A DNA stretch of 64,000 bases from Cyanomargarita calcarea GSE-NOS-MK-12-04C (lineage in GTDB: Bacteria; Cyanobacteriota; Cyanobacteriia; Cyanobacteriales; Nostocaceae), in the NCBI GenBank assembly GCA_019359595.1, contig JAHHGZ010000040.1, forward strand, positions 1 to 64,000. The letters run 5' to 3'. Shown piece after piece: positions 59,829 through 64,000 of the stretch. The position numbers were made by a program, and so were the translations under genes. The notes under the pieces are model-generated. The model made no database searches. It had not been told where the DNA came from and was given only the letters and a program-made list of their open reading frames with translations. Within the stretch, counting starts at the first letter, position 1. Every line of letters starts with the position of its first letter.

Positions 59829-60542
59829 TTATACAGCTACCCACTTTTTCTTAGTCACCAACATACCAATCCCTAATGCACCCATCGCAGCACATGGTGT
59901 TTGCGATTCCGGTATTTTTCTCCGTGGCTCTTCTTTTTTTATCGGAGTGTAATCATACACTACCTTCACAGTTGCTCCTGCAGTTGTGTTAATGAATGCT
60001 AGTAAGTTGCCAGCACCTGTACCTCCAGATTTTGCCCTGGCGATCGCTGGTAAAGTGAAGTTTCCAGAACCAAGAAACGGCGTAAATTCGTTCTTCAAAG
60101 TTAACTTAGTGGAAACGGTTTTGCTATCTTTGAGTTCTTTGTATGTTGCCCCAGAAGTACCGCTATAATCTGGTGTCTCATCATAGGCTGTGAATTGATT
60201 TTGCTTTGTAACTTGCGGCAAAGTTACTAGTAAAGGTGAACCATCAGGTTTTTGCAAGCTAATTTCTGCCGCTAGATTTCCTGTAAGAGTCGCAGGTTCT
60301 GCATCCAAACTTTCTAATTGAATCGAACCTTCAACTTCACCTGTTAATTCAAACAAGATACTGCTCAAATCGCCCAAAGTTGTATTAAACTTTGGCAGAC
60401 TTACAAATTTTGTAAAATTCGTTTTTTGAATCGGAACTACATCAGAATAGCTGAGTGTAGATGCTTGTGCCGCAGTTGTCGGTGCTACCATGACCGCCAA
60501 CACTGCCACAGCAACCTGTAATTTGGAAAATTGCAGATGCAT
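59829..60542 (-). CDS. secreted PEP-CTERM-like choice-of-anchor protein
   Basis: 237 residues. A signal peptide (KLQVAVAVLAVMVAPTTAAQA) precedes a beta-rich domain (STLSYSDVVPIQKTNFTKFVSLPKFNTTLGDL, FELTGEVEGSIQLESLDAE, YSGTSGATYKEL, KLTLKNEFTPFLGSGNFTLP, AGATVKVVYDYTP), which matches the choice-of-anchor E pattern. The C terminus is KIPESQTPCAAMGALGIGMLVTKKK, a degenerate PEP-CTERM sorting signal (P-E motif, hydrophobic stretch, basic end), so it is a likely exosortase substrate on the cell surface. No exosortase is in the window. Confidence 0.82.
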   Translation of the reverse strand: MHLQFSKLQVAVAVLAVMVAPTTAAQASTLSYSDVVPIQKTNFTKFVSLPKFNTTLGDLSSILFELTGEVEGSIQLESLDAEPATLTGNLAAEISLQKPDGSPLLVTLPQVTKQNQFTAYDETPDYSGTSGATYKELKDSKTVSTKLTLKNEFTPFLGSGNFTLPAIARAKSGGTGAGNLLAFINTTAGATVKVVYDYTPIKKEEPRRKIPESQTPCAAMGALGIGMLVTKKKWVAV

Positions 60543-61208
60543 TTTTATTATTCCTTGGTAAATTCTTTTGCTACTTAAATTTTCGACACACCCTGGTGTT
60601 TAGAGCTTAATTTAACTCGGATTATTTAAGCAATATTACTCAGGATAGTTCATGAAATCTTTATAAATTAACGAGCATATACTTACGTGTTTTGTTATTG
60701 CCATTATTTCCTTGAAGTCCTCGCAATCTCGCTCGTTGATAAGCTCGCTAAATTGCTTAAGTATGATTTATAAATAGTAAAAATTTAATAAAAATCCGTT
60801 TTTACTATTGCCAAAATAGGAAAAATGTGGGAATAATTTATGAAGAATGTTTATATTAAATATAAAATTTGTTCAAATTTTCGCACACCCTAGTACAACA
60901 AGGCACTCATTAAAAAGTAAAAAGTAAAAAGAAAGAACACCTATGTTGCAGGCTTTTTAGCTATTTTTGATGGTAGCTTTATTTCCAAAAGACCTGTACT
61001 AGAAGGGTGAGGCTATACAAACATAGGCGCTGAACGCCTTCCGTAGGTAGCCCACCTTTTTGTGGGCTAATGAGAAGAGAGCATCCCCTAGCCCACAGAA
61101 AGGCGGAGTAAACCAACGGGGGATCTTGCGATCGCAAAGCGTGCCGTATCCCCCACGGGACGCAGACAAGGCAAGGGCAGAGGACTATTAGATAATTTTT
61201 TAATATTT
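60543..61208. other. intergenic region with composite repeats
   Basis: About 665 bp without a gene. It is A/T-rich on the left, where the promoter of the PEP-CTERM-like gene should lie. Around 60990-61190 there are fragments of dispersed repeats (GTGAGGCTATACAAACATAGGCGC, CTTCCGTAGGTAGCCCAC, GATCTTGCGATCGCAA with a HIP1 site). It is followed directly by a MITE at 61217-61314. Confidence 0.5.
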
Positions 61209-61216
61209 AATTTATT

Positions 61217-61314
61217 GGCGTTGCTGAATTGAGGTATGAATTACCCTCACCCCCGACCCCTCTCCCCAAGGGTGAGGGTAAATTTAGCAATTCATACCCG
61301 GATTCAGCAACGCC
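61217..61314. mobile_element. 98-bp MITE with 8-bp target duplication
   Basis: The ends GGCGTTGCTGAAT (61217-61229) and ATTCAGCAACGCC (61302-61314) are exact inverted repeats, extended inward with GGTATGAATT/AATTCATACC and ACCCTCACCCC/GGGTGAGGGT. AATTTATT flanks it on both sides (61209-61216 and 61315-61322), a perfect 8-bp target duplication. No coding capacity. It could fold into a single long hairpin. Confidence 0.9.
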
Positions 61315-61395
61315 AATTTATTCATAGGTAATTTGACAGGTTTACAGGCATTATTAGAGGATAAGCTTGCGATAATTATATGGAGATTGACTCCG

Positions 61396-62052
61396 ATGAA
61401 TCCAAACAATCTGCCAGTTGAGCATCAAAATGTACCCGTAAATCACCGTGGGTTGCATGATTTTTTATATAGTTCAGAGGATGAACATACAGCCACGGTT
61501 GAAACTGTAGCTACCACACTGGTAAATAATGGTACTGATATCATCCCTTTTGAAGCTTGGCATACCCTTGCTGAGAATGCAAAAATTGCCGGTGTTTACG
61601 CCGTGTTGGATGCAGAACGTGGCACGCAGTATATTGGCTATTCCCGAAATGTCAAGATTTCCCTAAATGGTCACTTGGCAGAAAATGGCTCGCAAAAGTG
61701 TGCTTTTGTGCGAGTGCAGACATTTAACTTCCCTAAACGGCAAGAGATGGAAGATTTGCGGGATGCATGGATACAAGAACTAGAAAGTATTCCCCCCGGT
61801 AATGGTGCAGAAGGCAAGATGTGGGCTGGGACTGTGGCACAAGCTGCTGAAAAAGCGATGTCAGATGCTGAACGTCATGCTTATGAAGAGAAAAAGCTGA
61901 AATTGCGTAAAGCAATGGCAGATACGACCATGCAGAAAGAGTCAGAAGGAATGGATACAAGTGAACTTGAACGGCAGCACAAACTCGAAGCTGCTGTTGC
62001 AAACGATGACTGGAGTGCAGTTATCAATGCCCAAACTCAGGAAACAAAATAA
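61396..62052 (+). CDS. GIY-YIG domain protein
   Basis: 218 residues from ATG 61396; an upstream in-frame codon at 61333 would read through the edge of the MITE-derived flank and is unlikely. The GIY-YIG core is AGVYAVLDAERGTQYIGYSRNVKISLNGHL with the two motifs GVY and YIG. The Arg (SRN) and a Glu further on (RQEMEDLRDAW) fit the catalytic positions. A Lys/Glu-rich, probably helical C-terminal tail of about 70 residues follows (DAERHAYEEKKLKLRKAMAD). The domain cleaves nucleic acids in other proteins; this type, found in cyanobacteria and plastids, has no settled function. Confidence 0.83.
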   Translation: MNPNNLPVEHQNVPVNHRGLHDFLYSSEDEHTATVETVATTLVNNGTDIIPFEAWHTLAENAKIAGVYAVLDAERGTQYIGYSRNVKISLNGHLAENGSQKCAFVRVQTFNFPKRQEMEDLRDAWIQELESIPPGNGAEGKMWAGTVAQAAEKAMSDAERHAYEEKKLKLRKAMADTTMQKESEGMDTSELERQHKLEAAVANDDWSAVINAQTQETK

Positions 62053-62340
62053 TATTGCAGTCACCGCCATCTTTTGGCGGCCTGTGGAGTAGACCAAAAG
62101 TCCCTTAATTAATTAAATATACGATTGATAATATACCCAAATCTTCACGACCCTTGCAAAAGGTAAATAAATTTGTAATGTTGTGAGGTTGCGAATTACT
62201 TCGATTCTTTAATGTTTGACTTATATCTTTAGAATGCCACAATTTTGTTCCGAGTTTGTCACCTTATCAAGTTTATGCTTATAACAGAAAGTAAATAATC
62301 TTCTAATTTACTGTCGATAACTTACAAACAGAGAATTAAG

Positions 62341-62628
62341 ATGGCAAACTCAATTCATTTACCAAATGGAATCGATTTAGTAGCACCTATACGTCGATGG
62401 TTAAACTCTTTAGAAATTGATGATGTTAATTTAGCAAAATGGTTGTGTCAAACACTTCCTGCAAGATGCCCGTTTGAGCGTAATTTGAAATTATGGGGTG
62501 GTGTGACCGCTCACATTCCACCCCTATGCAAACTCAATCCACTTTATGACGAAATAGTCAATTTGCGATTCCGTGCTTTATCCTATTTAGCAGATGAATG
62601 TGAATTGGATATCACGGTTTATTTATGA
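62341..62628 (+). CDS. Mo-dependent nitrogenase C-terminal domain protein
   Basis: 95 residues matching the small family annotated as Mo-dependent nitrogenase C-terminal domain: PIRRWLNSLEIDDVNLAKWLCQTLPARCPFERNLKLWGG, then HIPPLCKLNPLYDEIVNLRFRALSYLADECELD. Four Cys (WLCQ, ARCPFE, PLCKLN, DECE) are conserved in the family. It occurs in many cyanobacteria, including non-fixing ones, and does not prove nitrogen fixation. The gene follows a 288-bp gap without other features and is convergent with the next kinase gene, 7 bp away. Confidence 0.88.
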   Translation: MANSIHLPNGIDLVAPIRRWLNSLEIDDVNLAKWLCQTLPARCPFERNLKLWGGVTAHIPPLCKLNPLYDEIVNLRFRALSYLADECELDITVYL

Positions 62629-62635
62629 CTAGCAA

Positions 62636-63961
62636 TTAAGCCAAAGGGAGATAAACTTGAAAACAGCTACCTACCCCTAATTTGCTGTAAACTTTGATTT
62701 TCCCTAAGTGTCGTTGTACAATTGCTTGGCAAATCGCTAAACCCAATCCTAGCCCAGTTTTTTGTTGAATACTAACATTATCAGCACGCCAAAAACGTTG
62801 AAAAATTAAAGGTTGATATTCTTCAGGAATACCCATGCCAGTATCTTCGACAAACACAACTGCAAAGTGGTTTTGCTTTTGCAAAATAAGTTTCACGACT
62901 CCACCTGTATTTGTGTATTTAATCGCGTTGTCTAGCAGATTAGAAAATAAACGTTTCAATTCATGGATATCACCCTTGACAGAAATATTTGTTGATAAAT
63001 GAGATTCAAAACTTAGTGATTGATTCTGCGCTTGAAACTCAAAAGTATCAACTAAATCCTGAAGAATCTCATCAAGAGGAACTTTTGAATACTCAATGAT
63101 AGAAGAATCTACCACTACATCAGTTTGAGAAAGGAAACGCAAATCTTCGACGAGATGTTGAATTTGTTCAGTAGCACTGCTAATAGTTGAGAGTTTTCTC
63201 GAATCATCTTCAGATAAATGTTGTGAGTGATTTTGCATCAACTGAGTTGCCGTCAGAATTGCTGTCAGGGGGTTGCGTAACTCGTGAGAAGCGTCAGCAG
63301 TAAATTGCTTAAGATGCTGGAAACTTTTTTTTGTGGGTTTAATTGCTAATGATGTTAGGTAGACAGCACTTACACCACTGAGGATTAGAACAGCAACTCC
63401 GCCAATTTCTATACCCAGTTGCAACTGATTCAATCTTGAAACTAATTCTTTGCTTGGCTCACTAGCGCGGATATATCCTGTTAGTTGGAATGTTCTTCGG
63501 TCTGAACTATCAGTATAAACCGCAATAGAAATAGAACGAATATCTCCTTTTTGTTCTATCTGTGGAGAACCCTCATTTAAGCGTGCAATAGAAGCACTTT
63601 TGGTGAGGGGAATATTTGGGAAACTTTTTCCCTCCCTGGCTAAAAGTTTCCCATCAGGATCGAACCATTCCAAACTTTGCTCTTGTTCAAATAAATTGCG
63701 CCAAGGGAGGTCTTTATCCAAAGTTTTAACTCCTTTGGTTTTTATTGTTTCTAAACTGGGTACAGCAGCTTGAGCTAGGGTTTGTAAACGTGCATTTTGG
63801 TTTTGATTTAGCCCAACTTTAAAAAAACTATAAGCGACTCCTGCTGCAATGCCAAAAATGATTGACATTGCAGTTAAGTATGCTAACCATAAACGCCAGC
63901 CCAAAGAACTAGAAACTTTGGTTTTGAGGTATCTTGAGACATTAGCCCAAGTCATAAGCAT
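62636..63961 (-). CDS. membrane sensor histidine kinase
   Basis: 441 residues; a second Met two codons in is an equal start. Membrane helix one lies at about 19-41 (WLAYLTAMSIIFGIAAGVAYSFF), a periplasmic domain of about 140 residues follows, and helix two lies near 180-202 (GIEIGGVAVLILSGVSAVYLTSL). No clear HAMP is seen. HisKA has the H-box DASHELRNPLTAIL (His about 226), where the usual Lys/Arg-Thr-Pro reads RNP. HATPase_c has NLLDNAIKYTNTG, DTGMGIP and GLGLGLAICQAI. Its response regulator is not in the window and may lie just beyond 64000. Confidence 0.92.
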   Translation of the reverse strand: MLMTWANVSRYLKTKVSSSLGWRLWLAYLTAMSIIFGIAAGVAYSFFKVGLNQNQNARLQTLAQAAVPSLETIKTKGVKTLDKDLPWRNLFEQEQSLEWFDPDGKLLAREGKSFPNIPLTKSASIARLNEGSPQIEQKGDIRSISIAVYTDSSDRRTFQLTGYIRASEPSKELVSRLNQLQLGIEIGGVAVLILSGVSAVYLTSLAIKPTKKSFQHLKQFTADASHELRNPLTAILTATQLMQNHSQHLSEDDSRKLSTISSATEQIQHLVEDLRFLSQTDVVVDSSIIEYSKVPLDEILQDLVDTFEFQAQNQSLSFESHLSTNISVKGDIHELKRLFSNLLDNAIKYTNTGGVVKLILQKQNHFAVVFVEDTGMGIPEEYQPLIFQRFWRADNVSIQQKTGLGLGLAICQAIVQRHLGKIKVYSKLGVGSCFQVYLPLA

Positions 63962-64000
63962 TTATCACACCACAAACTCATTAAGTACAAAGAGTACAGG

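Noticed and set aside
62341-62628. Taking the Mo-dependent nitrogenase C-terminal domain gene as proof of nitrogen fixation.
   Set aside because: The family is found in many non-fixing cyanobacteria and no nif gene is in the window.

Overview
The window reads as chromosome of a filamentous, heterocyst-forming-type cyanobacterium (Nostocales in the broad sense). The basis is a complete phycoerythrocyanin (pec) plus phycocyanin (cpc) rod gene cluster, a mycosporine-like amino acid (mys) cluster, a PatA-like response regulator, a Mo-dependent-nitrogenase C-terminal-domain protein, frequent GCGATCGC (HIP1) octamers, and abundant heptameric STRR repeats and palindromic dispersed repeats between genes. 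The species cannot be fixed from the sequence alone.

Layout. 1-1.9 kb: a two-component pair whose regulator has lost its receiver domain. 1.9-7.2 kb (minus): a chemotaxis-type operon in transcription order PatA-like regulator, CheW, truncated MCP, CheA, with no CheY. 8.3-9.2 kb: an RluA/RluD-type pseudouridine synthase. 9.85-21.4 kb (plus): pecBACEF - cpcBACDEF - cpcG1G2G3, encoding rod subunits, linkers and the chromophore lyases, with strong hairpins after pecF, cpcA and the last cpcG. 22-26.5 kb (minus): mysA-mysB-mysC, followed exactly where an NRPS gene (mysE) would be expected by a short fragment of an NRPS adenylation domain among repeats. 27.4-32.8 kb: a frameshifted HD phosphohydrolase, a lipoprotein, a YVTN propeller protein and a divergent response regulator/kinase pair. 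32.9-37.3 kb: lysC, a solo tnpB, a truncated DUF2156 gene and hsp20. 37.7-38.1 kb: a 12-copy 33/34-bp tandem repeat. 38.2-43.7 kb (minus): an RsbQ/KAI2-type hydrolase overlapping a membrane hybrid kinase, then a second hybrid kinase. 44-47.7 kb: siroheme genes sirB-cobA, Mn-catalase and DUF4359; tRNA-His(GTG) follows. 48-50 kb: a TnpB relic and two PG-binding-domain proteins. 50.9-64 kb: GH57 protein, a MazEF-like toxin-antitoxin pair, DUF2252, an RNA m5C methyltransferase, DUF2157/GDYXXLXY, a PEP-CTERM-like secreted protein, GIY-YIG, the nitrogenase-C-terminal-domain protein and a histidine kinase.

How they fit together. The central 12 kb builds and tunes phycobilisome rods: PEC, PC, rod linkers, rod-core linkers and the PecE/F and CpcE/F lyases. 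The adjacent mys genes should make mycosporine-glycine, a UV sunscreen. The rest is mostly signal transduction and housekeeping. The window also contains many decayed genes (receiver-less regulator, tail-less MCP, NRPS stub, HD frameshift, DUF2156 stub, TnpB relic) and at least four short non-autonomous mobile elements, two of them with clear target-site duplications of 11 and 8 bp. I found no CRISPR array or cas genes, rRNA, or prophage. The most unusual items are the RsbQ-type hydrolase/hybrid-kinase operon, the tandem repeat array, the truncated mys cluster and the eroded chemotaxis operon.
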